Source of the DNA: Thermincola carboxydiphila
GTDB taxonomy: Bacteria; Bacillota; Thermincolia; Thermincolales; UBA2595
DNA: 49,576 nucleotides
Direction: 5' to 3'
NCBI GenBank assembly: GCA_016841045.1
Contig: JAENZX010000025.1
Span: 1 to 49,576 of the forward strand
The notes under the pieces were generated by a model. It was given only the letters and a program-made list of their open reading frames with translations. It was not told the DNA's origin and made no database searches. Made by a program: the position numbers and the translations under genes. Below, in pieces: positions 15,704 to 24,184 of this stretch. How positions within the stretch are numbered: position 1 is the stretch's first letter; every line of letters starts with the position of its first letter.

Positions 15704-16717
15704 GTGCTTGAGAGATTAAATGAAGCACAACAGGCAAAACTTAATGAAGCCCTGGAAATAGGCAGTATCAGAAGAGTATATGAAGTACTGGCAGAATCGG
15801 CCAGTACTTCTGACTTTCCGTTCCTGCTAGCCAATACACTGAACAAAGTTCTGCAGAGGGCATACAGGGCTGTACCTGACCAGTGGCGGCAGATTGTTAA
15901 TATTGCTACCCTGGTTGACTTTAAGCCGAAGGAAATCATTCGGATGTCGGAAGCAGATGACCTGGAAGAAATCATGGGTGAACCCGGAGAATACAAGGAC
16001 AGCAGCCTGGAAGAAGCCAGGGAGACCTATAGCCTGGCTATCTACGGCCGGACGTTCTCTGTGCTTTGGAAGGCAATCATTAACGATGACCTGGATGCTA
16101 TCCGGAAGATGCCTGATAGATTTGGTAGGGCTGCAGCAAGACTGTTGAATCAGCTGGTTTTCGGCATTCTGGAGTCAAACCCAAACATGGGCGATAGTAA
16201 AGCCTTGTTCCATGCAGATCATGGCAATCTTGGGGACAAAGTCCTGAGTGAGACAAGTTTGACAGCTGCCATTACTGCCATGAGGAACCAGGTTGATGAC
16301 AAGGGCAATAAGATTTACGTTGAGCCGAAGTATGTTGCCGTACCGACTACCGAGCTTGAATGGACGCTCCGGAAGCTGTTGAACGGGGAGTACATCCCTA
16401 CCGATGCCGCCAATGCCAAGGTCATTCGTGAACTGAATCTGCAGCCGATTTATTGCCATTGGTTGACAGATCCAAATGCCTGGTACGTGATTGCTGACCC
16501 GGGCTCTATCGATACTATAGAAGTCGGTTTCCTTCGCGGTGTTGGAGAGTCCCCGCAGTTGTTCCTGAAGTCTCCCGGCTGGACAACCTTAAGCGGGATG
16601 GCTGTTGACCCGTTCAGTATGGATGATGAGCCTATCAAGTATAAGGTTCGTCATATCACCAAGGCTAAGGCTGCTGACTGGAGGGGCGTGTACAAGTCCA
16701 CCGGCACAGTACAATAG
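15704..16717 (+). CDS. Major capsid protein (Mu gpT-like)
   Basis: A 337-residue protein resembling the Mu gpT major head subunit: TLVDFKPKEIIRMSEADDLE, YSLAIYGRTFSVLWKAIIND, LFHADHGNLGDKVLSE, and YVAVPTTELEWTLRKLLNGE. HK97-fold head subunits form the icosahedral shell. GTG at 15704 has aaggagggg upstream. A strong hairpin follows the stop, as after many capsid genes. Confidence 0.85.
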   Translation: MLERLNEAQQAKLNEALEIGSIRRVYEVLAESASTSDFPFLLANTLNKVLQRAYRAVPDQWRQIVNIATLVDFKPKEIIRMSEADDLEEIMGEPGEYKDSSLEEARETYSLAIYGRTFSVLWKAIINDDLDAIRKMPDRFGRAAARLLNQLVFGILESNPNMGDSKALFHADHGNLGDKVLSETSLTAAITAMRNQVDDKGNKIYVEPKYVAVPTTELEWTLRKLLNGEYIPTDAANAKVIRELNLQPIYCHWLTDPNAWYVIADPGSIDTIEVGFLRGVGESPQLFLKSPGWTTLSGMAVDPFSMDDEPIKYKVRHITKAKAADWRGVYKSTGTVQ

Positions 16718-16730
16718 GTATAAGTAATTA

Positions 16731-16755
16731 TGGGAGGGGCACCGAGCCCCTCCCA
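16731..16755 (+). terminator. Strong hairpin after capsid gene
   Basis: tgggaggggc-accga-gcccctccca makes a perfect 10-bp stem. There is no T-run (acattt follows), so it probably stabilises the capsid mRNA 3' end or acts as a partial terminator. Confidence 0.65.
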
Positions 16756-16780
16756 ACATTTGAATAAGGAGTGATCGTGG

Positions 16781-17110
16781 ATGGCAGAAAAGAGCAAAGA
16801 GGCCGATAAAACTAAAAAACAAGAGGAAGCAAAAGATGGCGAGGCTAAAACAACTGCTGAACCTCAAGGCAAAGAAGAAGATAAAAAAATAATTAAGATC
16901 CAAAAGCCTTGTGTAGGGCGGATTGTCCATTTTGCAATCGAAAAAGATGAAATCCTCCCGGCAATTATCGTTGGGGTGAATGATGATGAAACGGTTAACC
17001 TAAGAGTGTTTACCAACGGAGAGTTTGCTCAGGCGGCAATGCTCCTGAGGAATGTCAAGGAAGGCACAAAGGAAAAACAGTGGAGTTGGCCGCCCAGGGA
17101 CGGTGAGTAA
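16781..17110 (+). CDS. Hypothetical head protein
   Basis: A 109-residue protein: a Lys/Glu-rich disordered N-terminal third, then a compact beta domain (VGRIVHFAIEKDEILPAIIV, VNLRVFTNGE). The position after the capsid gene suggests a head-associated or completion role, which is inferred. The ATG at 16781 has ataaggagtgat upstream. Confidence 0.6.
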   Translation: MAEKSKEADKTKKQEEAKDGEAKTTAEPQGKEEDKKIIKIQKPCVGRIVHFAIEKDEILPAIIVGVNDDETVNLRVFTNGEFAQAAMLLRNVKEGTKEKQWSWPPRDGE

Positions 17111-17113
17111 CAT

Positions 17114-17440
17114 ATGACCGATATTGAACTGGTTCGGTTAAATGTGCAGGACCAGACGGAACCTTTTACTTTTCATGATGAAATAATAACTGACCTGTTG
17201 TCCCAGTCAGGCAACGATGTTAACTTGGTAAGTGCTCAGTTGTGGCTTGCCCGGGCCGGAAATGCGGCATTGCGCAATTTTAAGTTTTCCGTTGATGGTC
17301 GGACAGTTGATAAGACCATGACTGCCAAGGAATGCCGGGAGCAGGCAACTGTATTTAAGGAGATGGCCATGCTCTGCCCAGGTGATGAAATAGCGGAGAT
17401 AACCTGGACAGATGCGTTTGACCCGCCCGAGGAGGTGTAG
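17114..17440 (+). CDS. Head-tail connector (gp6-like)
   Basis: A 108-residue helical protein (LVRLNVQDQTEPFTFHDEII, TDLLSQSGNDVNLVSAQLWL) matching the pattern of head-tail adaptor proteins that follow the capsid genes. Such proteins form a ring under the portal. Assignment is by size, helical pattern and order. Confidence 0.65.
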   Translation: MTDIELVRLNVQDQTEPFTFHDEIITDLLSQSGNDVNLVSAQLWLARAGNAALRNFKFSVDGRTVDKTMTAKECREQATVFKEMAMLCPGDEIAEITWTDAFDPPEEV

Positions 17441-17443
17441 GCC

Positions 17444-17824
17444 ATGCTTAGTGACGCTGACATCTCTTATATCCGCGAATGCATGGACGATGTAGCCGGT
17501 GACATAGAGGAACCCATAACCTATAGGCAATATACCGGCACTGTAGAAGGTGACCAGGTGATGGGTACGGCATATTCAGCTGATTATAATGACCTATCCA
17601 TTACGGCCAGTGTCCGGGAGCTGTCACTGGAAGAAGTGCAGGCCTCAGGCGGTACCTATGTCCTTGGTGATATTCAGGTGAAAATCAGGCAGACTGTGTT
17701 GGCAAATCAGCCAGCATATGCAGACCGGATTAAGTATCTTGGGGCATCGTTTAAGCCGAAAAGCATTGGCCATGCATTCCTGGGCGGTACAATCAATTGG
17801 GTTATCCGGGCAGGTAAAGAGTAA
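17444..17824 (+). CDS. Head closure / head-tail protein
   Basis: A 126-residue protein with beta-rich content (ITYRQYTGTVEGDQVMGTAY, YVLGDIQVKIRQTVL). Its place between the adaptor and the HK97 gp10-like protein fits the head-closure (stopper) role. It overlaps the next gene by 1 bp (TAATG). No catalytic motif. Confidence 0.6.
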   Translation: MLSDADISYIRECMDDVAGDIEEPITYRQYTGTVEGDQVMGTAYSADYNDLSITASVRELSLEEVQASGGTYVLGDIQVKIRQTVLANQPAYADRIKYLGASFKPKSIGHAFLGGTINWVIRAGKE

Positions 17825-18405
17825 TGGCACAAAATAAGTTGTTTGAAATAAGGTTTCGCGGAATAAAAGAGGCTATGGAACTTGCCAAGACACGTGAAAT
17901 ACTCTTGGGTATCAATATACGGGTAGCTGTGATACGGACGGTGCTTTGGGGAGCAGGTAAGGTAGCGGAAGATTGCCCAGTAGATACTGGCCGGCTGAGA
18001 AGCAGCATTTTTGGCTATTTGGCTGAAACCTACGGCATTATGCTGCAAGGTTCCGATCCCAAAGCAATTAAGGATGGCATAAGTCAGTCAACAACCAAGG
18101 TCGATGGACTGCAGGGCCGGATAGGGACCAATGTGAGTTACGCGCTATTCGTAGACCTGGGCAAGAGTGGTAGCGGGAGGAAAAAGCCTCTCACCGTGAA
18201 GCAGCTGCGGTATCTGTTTTATAAGGGCATCCTAAAGAGGGTGCCTGGTAGCAAAAAAGTGGTTTATACCTATAAAAGAAAAGGAACCCGGGGTAAAGGG
18301 TTCTTTCGAAGCAACATTCCTCTTATTGACAGATATTTTCACACTCAGATGGAGGAAGCTGTCAAAGCGACAAAGGAAGGACGGGAATTATCCGTCACGT
18401 TTTAA
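17824..18405 (+). CDS. HK97 gp10-like tail component
   Basis: A 193-residue protein of the gp10 type: an N-terminal helix, then CPVDTGRLRSSIF, and later IGTNVSYALFVDLGKSG (the 'YA.yvE.G'-like turn). The 'D/P-VDTGRLR-S' element is diagnostic of this family, which is required for head-tail joining. Its 3' end overlaps the convergent small gene on the - strand by 18 bp. Confidence 0.8.
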   Translation: MAQNKLFEIRFRGIKEAMELAKTREILLGINIRVAVIRTVLWGAGKVAEDCPVDTGRLRSSIFGYLAETYGIMLQGSDPKAIKDGISQSTTKVDGLQGRIGTNVSYALFVDLGKSGSGRKKPLTVKQLRYLFYKGILKRVPGSKKVVYTYKRKGTRGKGFFRSNIPLIDRYFHTQMEEAVKATKEGRELSVTF

Positions 18406-18561
18406 AGGAATCACATCAGCAGGCTTGTCCTGCTTCTTATCTTTTCCATATACACTCCTGGTAATTTCGCCCAAATCATGCTCTATAACAACTGTTTCAA
18501 GGCCCGGGGTTCTTTTGTCATGGACAATGAATTTCCGGGTATCTGCTTTTTTATCTTTCAA
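18388..18561 (-). CDS. Small opposite-strand phage gene
   Basis: A 57-residue protein on the - strand (MKDKKADTRKFIVHDKRTPG, later VVIEHDLGEITRSVYG). TTG at 18561 follows gggaggtg with good spacing. The sequence is balanced and protein-like, and it fills the only 220-bp gap between late genes 17824-18405 and 18629-19159. A possible promoter on the - strand is TTGGCA-N17-TATCGA near 18580-18610 (weak -10). It is transcribed against the late operon, so it may be a lysogenic accessory gene (moron) or regulator. Function unknown. Confidence 0.6.
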   Translation of the reverse strand: MKDKKADTRKFIVHDKRTPGLETVVIEHDLGEITRSVYGKDKKQDKPADVIPLKRDG

Positions 18562-18628
18562 ATCAGCACCTCCCAAAGGGTTGATTCGATAAACTGATAC
18601 CTGAATCCTGCCAAGAGGTGAAAATGTA

Positions 18629-19159
18629 ATGAACAATACCATGATTAGTATTGGTAAATACATAGAAAATAACTACACCAGTTTCGGCTTATCTGCGGTC
18701 AGCGAACTGCAACTGATTGAACATAGCAAACAGGCTCTGCCGGATGGGGCTAAACGATTGATAATGCTGGCACTCCGGACGATGACAGATAGTGAGCTGG
18801 GGGTGCCGATAGGCTATCGCATTGCAGGAGGGCTTAAAGGGGAGCGGTTCCTGACCGTCATAGAGTTTGAATGTAAGACCAGAAACCCCGAACCGAGCAA
18901 AGACTTCTATTGGAATAAGGTCCGCCAGATGCGGGACAAAGTATACGAAGCTCTGGCTGGTACCGGAAGGAGCGGGATAGTAATTCCGCGCTATGACTGG
19001 GCTGACCCGGTAAACCCGGTGGAGGCCGGGGAAATCTGGTTTGAGGTAAACCCGAAAAAAAACAGGCCAACGGAAGATCCTTTGGAAGATCCTGAGGATG
19101 TTAATAATAAATCAATCTTCTTAACATATCAGGTCCATTGGTGGAGACCGGTAGCATAA
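18629..19159 (+). CDS. Tail terminator-like protein
   Basis: A 176-residue protein in the tail-terminator slot, between gp10 and the tail-tube genes. It has an alpha/beta layout with VIEFECKTRNPEPSKDFYWN, KVRQMRDKVYEAL, and a final beta strand IFLTYQVHWWRPV. ATG at 18629 follows gaggtg. Tail terminators cap the tube and fix its length. The assignment rests on order. Confidence 0.6.
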   Translation: MNNTMISIGKYIENNYTSFGLSAVSELQLIEHSKQALPDGAKRLIMLALRTMTDSELGVPIGYRIAGGLKGERFLTVIEFECKTRNPEPSKDFYWNKVRQMRDKVYEALAGTGRSGIVIPRYDWADPVNPVEAGEIWFEVNPKKNRPTEDPLEDPEDVNNKSIFLTYQVHWWRPVA

Positions 19160-19181
19160 CAGTAAGGGAGGTTAATGTTGT

Positions 19182-19604
19182 ATGACTATTAGGAAAAAGG
19201 TTGGAAATGATGGGGACATGGTTATCCTATATGCCCAAGACCCTGCTAATCCTGACCAGTTTGTCCCGGTTAAGGCCACGCCAAACGGTGATGGTACGTA
19301 TAGTTTGGATACTCAACTAAAGGGAAGTAAAGCGGAAGAATATGAGTCCGTTACCGTTGACAATACTGTCGGTGGAGTTGGACTTACCGCACTCACCTAC
19401 GGCACAAACACAAAGGCAATGATTACTGTTGAGGGCGCAACTTTTCGTTTCCGCATAGACGGTGGTGCGCCAACATCTACTGTAGGACATCAGGCTCAAG
19501 TTGGCGATGTAATTCAACTTACGTCCAATGAAGATATAGCTAATTTTAAAGCTATACGTGACACAGCAACCGATGCGACAATACACGTAACTTACTCTAG
19601 TTAG
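19182..19604 (+). CDS. Hypothetical structural protein
   Basis: A 140-residue beta-rich protein with NGDGTYSLDT-like turns (residues 39-48) and a second half (AMITVEGATFRFRIDGGAPT) like a small Ig-like or jelly-roll domain. It begins the AT-rich accessory block and is probably a virion decoration; no family is certain. Confidence 0.5.
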   Translation: MTIRKKVGNDGDMVILYAQDPANPDQFVPVKATPNGDGTYSLDTQLKGSKAEEYESVTVDNTVGGVGLTALTYGTNTKAMITVEGATFRFRIDGGAPTSTVGHQAQVGDVIQLTSNEDIANFKAIRDTATDATIHVTYSS

Positions 19605-19614
19605 GGGTGAGGAC

Positions 19615-20613
19615 ATGGTTGATATTTTAAGAAGTACAGGCAGTTCAATATTGACTGTTGATTCAGATGCCCAAGCTCCCGCAGGTTCGGTGTATATAGT
19701 TCGTAATCTTGCCCCAACTGCTCCTGTAATATCTGGTGTAGCAGGAGATACGCTTATTACAATCATAGTAGATTCAGCCGCAACAGACGTAGAAGATGGC
19801 ACAGTCAATTTGTACAACGTCTATGTAGACGGTGTTCTTCACGCACAAGACGTGACCATTCTCCAAGGTGCATCTTATGATGTTACCGGCTTGACGAACG
19901 GAACTGAATATGACATTACGTTAAAGGCTAAGGATTCGGCAGAAGCATTATCAGATGCGTCAAATACGGTTACGGCAACACCTGCTACAGGAATAACAGC
20001 ATTTATTGACCCAAGTTTTGAGACAATGGATTTTACTGGTGATATGACCATCGGATGGCTGGCACAAAACAGTGCAAACTCAACAATAAACATTATAAGT
20101 CCCACCGGTGGTCAAACTCCTCCCGATGGGGCTAAGGCAGTAAAAATTGTAACAACTGGAGATGGAGCAAGTTCACAAAACAGTGCTTTTTTACAAGAGA
20201 TTCCAAGTAGCAAAAAAGATTTACTTGCTAATTTTGCTTGTAGTTTTCATATTATAAGTGCAGAGAGCACCGCAAAAGCTAGCATACCATACAATAACGG
20301 CAACAAGGCTTATGTCAGATTAGAAGTTTATGCTTATGATGCATTAGATGCAAATATTACTAATACTGCTGACGGTAATCATATAATTTATTTCTACGGA
20401 TATGGTGGGTCAGGTGCTTTTGGAACTTACAATACTGATATTAATTTTGATGCCTGGATACGCAAAGCCTTTGACCTTAAAGCACATATAACAAACATTC
20501 TAAATTCAGGTAAAACATGGGCAGATGTAGACCATATTGAATTCAGATGTCGGTCTGGAATGATTAACTATGCTGGTACATTCAGTGTGTTGTTTGACTT
20601 ATTTGAAGGATAA
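19615..20613 (+). CDS. Fibronectin type III protein
   Basis: A 332-residue protein. Residues about 40-120 form an Fn3-like domain (APVISGVAGDTLITI, YDVTGLTNGTEYDITLKAKD, SNTVTATPA). Residues 130-330 look like a carbohydrate-binding jelly roll (FIDPSFETMDFTGD, VKIVTTGDGASSQNS, HIEFRCRSG). Phages carry Fn3 and sugar-binding domains on virion surfaces to hold cell-wall or capsule sugars. The base composition is clearly more AT-rich than the flanking head and tail genes, pointing to separate acquisition. Confidence 0.7.
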   Translation: MVDILRSTGSSILTVDSDAQAPAGSVYIVRNLAPTAPVISGVAGDTLITIIVDSAATDVEDGTVNLYNVYVDGVLHAQDVTILQGASYDVTGLTNGTEYDITLKAKDSAEALSDASNTVTATPATGITAFIDPSFETMDFTGDMTIGWLAQNSANSTINIISPTGGQTPPDGAKAVKIVTTGDGASSQNSAFLQEIPSSKKDLLANFACSFHIISAESTAKASIPYNNGNKAYVRLEVYAYDALDANITNTADGNHIIYFYGYGGSGAFGTYNTDINFDAWIRKAFDLKAHITNILNSGKTWADVDHIEFRCRSGMINYAGTFSVLFDLFEG

Positions 20614-20671
20614 TGCAAATTTACCAGCGAATACCTCCAAAACTAAATAAATGGTAATGGAGGTAAATTCT

Positions 20672-22369
20672 ATGGTAAAAAGATATTTAATACCAATTAT
20701 TATTATTGCTTTATATATTTTTGGTTGCTCAGGAAATGAGGTGAAAAATATGTCAATATCAGCCCCAGCGGTTGATTTTATATACCAGACAGAAAATGAA
20801 AAAGAACTAGTTGTTTCTGGCACATTGCCAAATGGGGCGACACACCTTAAAGTTTATTTCAGTTTAGTGCAAGGGCAATTGGGGAATATAAGTTACACTG
20901 CTTTACCGGACACTCCTTTTTCTACAGCTCTTGCAAACAATAAATATTATGCCACTGTAAGAGCTATTAATCAGAGCACAGGTGAAGAAAGCACTAATAC
21001 CAATCAATTAATTGTACTGCCTTATAAAAAGTTATCTCACGGTTTAGAAGGACTAACTTTTGGACAAGACGAAGGTGCTTCATTATTATATGCTGAAGGT
21101 GATTTGGCAGGGTTTATGTACGGGCCTAATAATACCGTATATGCAAGAGTTTGCGGGGCACATGTACTTGTGAGAAGCCACGATTGGGGCGAAACATGGG
21201 AAAAAGTCTGTGATATGCCGGGTAACTCAGGACAATGTTATGCTTACGGTGGATTTGCGGTTGACTCAAAAGGTTATCTTTACTTTGCCAATTATCCTGA
21301 TATTCTTATTTCACGTGATGACGGGCAAACATTTGAAGATACAGGAGTTGACTTACAAGACCCTTCATCTTTTTGGGCAACAAACTGGAATATTACAGAA
21401 TTAATGCCGGGAGAACATCCTGATTTTCCTGATGGGGGAATATTTCTTAGTGTTTATGCGTCAACGGTCAGGGGGGTATTAAGTGGTGATATAGTTGGCA
21501 CACATATTTATTACAGTACAGATGCCAACAGGGAAATATGGACTGATTATGATGCGAGTGCATTATGTGCCAGACATATCCACGGATTTAAAATTAATCC
21601 ATATGAACCTACTGATTGGTGGTTGTCTAATGGAGATATGTGGTACGATGAGCAAAACAATATTCACGCAGACCCTTCCGCATGGACGCTATTAAGGACA
21701 CAGGATAAAATGGCAACCTGGCAAAGCGTTAGCCATGTTCAGGGGCCAACAGGACAGGCATTTTATCCGAATGGAGATTTATTAATTACTGATGATTTAC
21801 AAGCATCTCAAGGAGGACGCATATGGCGAGTAACCAGGGACACTTTGCAAAAAACAGAACTTTTTAATCCTGCGTCTATTGATGCCGGATTTAATGATGT
21901 TCTTATGTATGATGCGAGATTCATAGAAAACACTGAAACTGTTTTTGTAACTATGCACAATGATAATGTTGCAACTTGTGACACTGGAATATTAACCAAT
22001 ATTAATGGGTCTTTCGTTCCGCTTCTTTGGTTGCCCGGTGATTATCATAATAGAACAGGGAAACAAAACACGGTGAGATTTTCACACGACTCTAGGTCAA
22101 TGATACCTTCTGACGTGCCTTATGTCTTTGCGGATGGTTTAGGTGGTATAAGGATACCTATTAAAAATGCTACACTTGAAACATTAGGTACAGTAAACGG
22201 ACAAACCATAAAAAAACCAGTTTTTGGCGTGTCGGATGTTCAATATCCATACATAAGAAAAAGGACTGAAAGTGAAGTTTTAGCCTTCAACCTTCAGCCT
22301 GTAGACCAAACAAAACATAAACACCGCTGGAAAAGAGCAGATGGAACTGTGTTTGGAATTGAGGATTGA
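20672..22369 (+). CDS. Asp-box (BNR) beta-propeller lipoprotein
   Basis: A 565-residue protein. Residues 1-19 are a lipoprotein signal peptide (MVKRYLIPIIIIALYIFGC), with the lipid-carrying Cys at 19. An Fn3-like domain (about 33-115) follows, then a propeller with sialidase-type Asp boxes SHDWGETW (169-176) and SRDDGQTF (214-221). A second start at 20750, behind gaggtg and in frame, would make a 539-residue protein without the signal peptide. The gene is AT-rich, sits between tail genes, and ends at two tandem terminators. It may be a lysogen surface protein (moron) or, from the inner start, a virion protein. Sialidase activity is not shown: the catalytic residues cannot be judged. Confidence 0.72.
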   Translation: MVKRYLIPIIIIALYIFGCSGNEVKNMSISAPAVDFIYQTENEKELVVSGTLPNGATHLKVYFSLVQGQLGNISYTALPDTPFSTALANNKYYATVRAINQSTGEESTNTNQLIVLPYKKLSHGLEGLTFGQDEGASLLYAEGDLAGFMYGPNNTVYARVCGAHVLVRSHDWGETWEKVCDMPGNSGQCYAYGGFAVDSKGYLYFANYPDILISRDDGQTFEDTGVDLQDPSSFWATNWNITELMPGEHPDFPDGGIFLSVYASTVRGVLSGDIVGTHIYYSTDANREIWTDYDASALCARHIHGFKINPYEPTDWWLSNGDMWYDEQNNIHADPSAWTLLRTQDKMATWQSVSHVQGPTGQAFYPNGDLLITDDLQASQGGRIWRVTRDTLQKTELFNPASIDAGFNDVLMYDARFIENTETVFVTMHNDNVATCDTGILTNINGSFVPLLWLPGDYHNRTGKQNTVRFSHDSRSMIPSDVPYVFADGLGGIRIPIKNATLETLGTVNGQTIKKPVFGVSDVQYPYIRKRTESEVLAFNLQPVDQTKHKHRWKRADGTVFGIED

Positions 22370-22402
22370 TATTCAACAAACCAAGAGCTTTAGTTTAACA
22401 TT

Positions 22403-22430
22403 GAGAGGCCCAGTGCCTCTTATTTATTTT
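22403..22430 (+). terminator. Terminator 1 after the lipoprotein gene
   Basis: agaggc-ccagt-gcctct followed by tatttatttt. Confidence 0.65.
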
Positions 22431-22436
22431 GCGTCC

Positions 22437-22465
22437 AAAAGTCCTCTGTGGGCTTTTTATTTATT
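22437..22465 (+). terminator. Terminator 2 after the lipoprotein gene
   Basis: aaaagtcc-tctgt-gggctttttatttatt; a second stem directly after the first, so the accessory block is well insulated from the tail-tube genes. Confidence 0.65.
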
Positions 22466-22483
22466 GAAAGGAGGGAGTCAAGA

Positions 22484-22648
22484 ATGTCCGTCTTTAAGAA
22501 GCAGTGCAACAAATGCAAAAAGTTCGACTTCGTGTTCGGCGCCAAGCCTGACAAAGAAGTCGAAGTAATCTGCCCAAACTGTGGGGGGAAATCCAAAGTT
22601 GACCCGGCTGAGCTTACCGAGGTCAAAGAGAAAGGAGCTGATAAGTAA
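22484..22648 (+). CDS. Small zinc-ribbon protein
   Basis: A 54-residue protein with CNKCKK and CPNCGG, a two-knuckle zinc ribbon of about 30 residues (SVFKKQCNKCKKFDFVFGAK). ATG at 22484 follows aaaggaggga. The stop overlaps the tail-tube start (TAATG). It might be a late regulator or small virion protein; unknown. Confidence 0.65.
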   Translation: MSVFKKQCNKCKKFDFVFGAKPDKEVEVICPNCGGKSKVDPAELTEVKEKGADK

Positions 22649-23337
22649 TGCCAGGTGTACTGAGCGTAAAGGAAAGTGATTTTACTATCATAGCCACCGC
22701 TGAACTGTATGGAGCTATAGACGAAATTCAGGCCTTTGGTTATGATCCTAAAGGCGAGATTAAAAAGTATGATGGTGGTCTGGGGTATGAAGGTACCAAG
22801 TATATCTCTGCGGTGTATCAGGATGCAGACGGAGACTTCTCAGTGCAGAACACTATTGCCCAAAAGAACCTGCTTGCCTATCTCCAACACGTTGCCCCGG
22901 CTAACTATGTCGGTTTCCACTTAAAGAACGCTAAGACGTTCTATATCGTGGCCCATGCCCGTGACGATATCGGTGACCTGATTAACGCCAGTTTTGTAGA
23001 AGGAGCAAGGATTACCCAAAAACCGACCAGATATAATGACGGCCAGCTGCAGGTCAACTTTAACGCACCCAGTGCCATGGACCTGGCCAAAGAGATTGCC
23101 ATTGAAACATTTGACGGCAATGCGATCCCGGTAACATCACTCACTCTTGGGGAAACGGCCATTGCCGACCCGCTTGAGCGTAACGTTATGCTGGTGCTGA
23201 AGGATACGGCTACTGTAAAGGGCAAGGTGTTGGTTGAAGGTACAGATTATACTGCTACTACTTCAGCAGTTACCCTTACTACCGGACTGGGTACCGGTGA
23301 AAAGGCACTGGTTGTCTATCTTAAGGCCGGTGCGTAA
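22648..23337 (+). CDS. Major tail tube protein
   Basis: A 229-residue protein in the slot immediately before the tail-chaperone genes. It is beta-rich with regular strands (YISAVYQDADGDFSVQNTIA, QKNLLAYLQHVAPANYVGFH, YTATTSAVTLTTGLGTGEK). Siphovirus tube subunits stack as hexameric rings. The assignment rests on order and size. A strong terminator hairpin follows, as is typical of abundantly expressed tube genes. Confidence 0.7.
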   Translation: MPGVLSVKESDFTIIATAELYGAIDEIQAFGYDPKGEIKKYDGGLGYEGTKYISAVYQDADGDFSVQNTIAQKNLLAYLQHVAPANYVGFHLKNAKTFYIVAHARDDIGDLINASFVEGARITQKPTRYNDGQLQVNFNAPSAMDLAKEIAIETFDGNAIPVTSLTLGETAIADPLERNVMLVLKDTATVKGKVLVEGTDYTATTSAVTLTTGLGTGEKALVVYLKAGA

Positions 23338-23361
23338 TCAGTTTTAAGGCAGGGCTAATAT

Positions 23362-23408
23362 GACGGACCAGCTACCTCCGCGGCGGGTCCGTCTCCTGCT
23401 TTATTTAT
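23362..23408 (+). terminator. Terminator after tail-tube gene
   Basis: gacggacc...ggtccgtc, an 8-bp perfect stem with a 16-nt loop, followed after a few bases by ttatttatt. Probably a partial terminator that lowers expression of the chaperone and tape-measure genes. Confidence 0.6.
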
Positions 23409-23446
23409 TATGCGGAGGCAATATGAAATGCGGAGGATGATTTGTA

Positions 23447-24184
23447 ATGACTGAGCTTGAAAAGAAGTTTGTAGAACAACGGCTAACAAATATAAAGAAC
23501 GGGGAATATGCCCCGCTGATAGATGGACTACCTGATTTGCTTTTCGTTAAACTTGATAACAGGGTTAAAGGTATCACGTCCCGGACGTACTCCAAAAAGT
23601 TAATGGAGTATATCAAGGAGGGCCTGCCGTCAGAGGCGCTTCTGCCGCAGTTGCTGAAGCAGGCTTGTGCTGATGCCGGACTTGATATAAAGGTTCTCAA
23701 CAAGAAAATGGAACTGATGAAGAAGATCCACGAAGAGGCACCCGGTGATTTGCAGGGGCCTTATGACAGCCTGACTCCGGAAGAAGTGGCACAACTCACT
23801 GATGAGGAGCGGGAAGCCCGGCAGAAGGGCATTGCCGAACGTGGTAGGCGGATATTGGAGTTTACCATGAACCTCTACTCCCCGGAAGAAAAGGAAATGC
23901 TCGAGCAGATCCAGCAGATAGAGGCGATAGAACGCAACCTGCGGAATAACACAGCAGAGAGATACGCCAGACAGGATCAGGCTTTACTTGAGCTGTTAGA
24001 TGGCTGCCGGAGGGTAGATAAGCCCGAGCAGCCGTATTTTGCCTCAACTGACGAGATAACGGCACTGGATGAAACCAACCGCGAAGCCCTTGTGCAGCTG
24101 TTCATGAAATGGCAGCAGTTTAAGGAGGGCAAACTTCCGGAATACTTTCGTGCCGATAGTGCTACACAGCAGAGAATGGGCTGA
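23447..24184 (+). CDS. Tail assembly chaperone, frame-0 product (gpG-like)
   Basis: A 245-residue helical, acidic protein between the tail-tube and tape-measure genes, the position of gpG-type chaperones that coat the tape measure before tube assembly. The last codons overlap a second frame (24107-24467) that is conserved-looking but has no start signal, so ribosomes probably shift near codon 234 to make a longer gpGT-like product. No enzyme motif. Confidence 0.7.
   Translation: MTELEKKFVEQRLTNIKNGEYAPLIDGLPDLLFVKLDNRVKGITSRTYSKKLMEYIKEGLPSEALLPQLLKQACADAGLDIKVLNKKMELMKKIHEEAPGDLQGPYDSLTPEEVAQLTDEEREARQKGIAERGRRILEFTMNLYSPEEKEMLEQIQQIEAIERNLRNNTAERYARQDQALLELLDGCRRVDKPEQPYFASTDEITALDETNREALVQLFMKWQQFKEGKLPEYFRADSATQQRMG
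24120..24151 (+). other. Candidate programmed +1 frameshift site (TTT CGT)
   Basis: Frame-0 codons here are TAC TTT CGT GCC; TTT at 24146-24148 can slip +1 to TTC, which the same tRNA-Phe reads, with CGT as the slow A-site codon. The UUU-CGU core equals that of the influenza PA-X shift site. aaggaggg lies about 19 bp upstream. After the shift the reading frame continues at GTG 24150. Confidence 0.55.
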
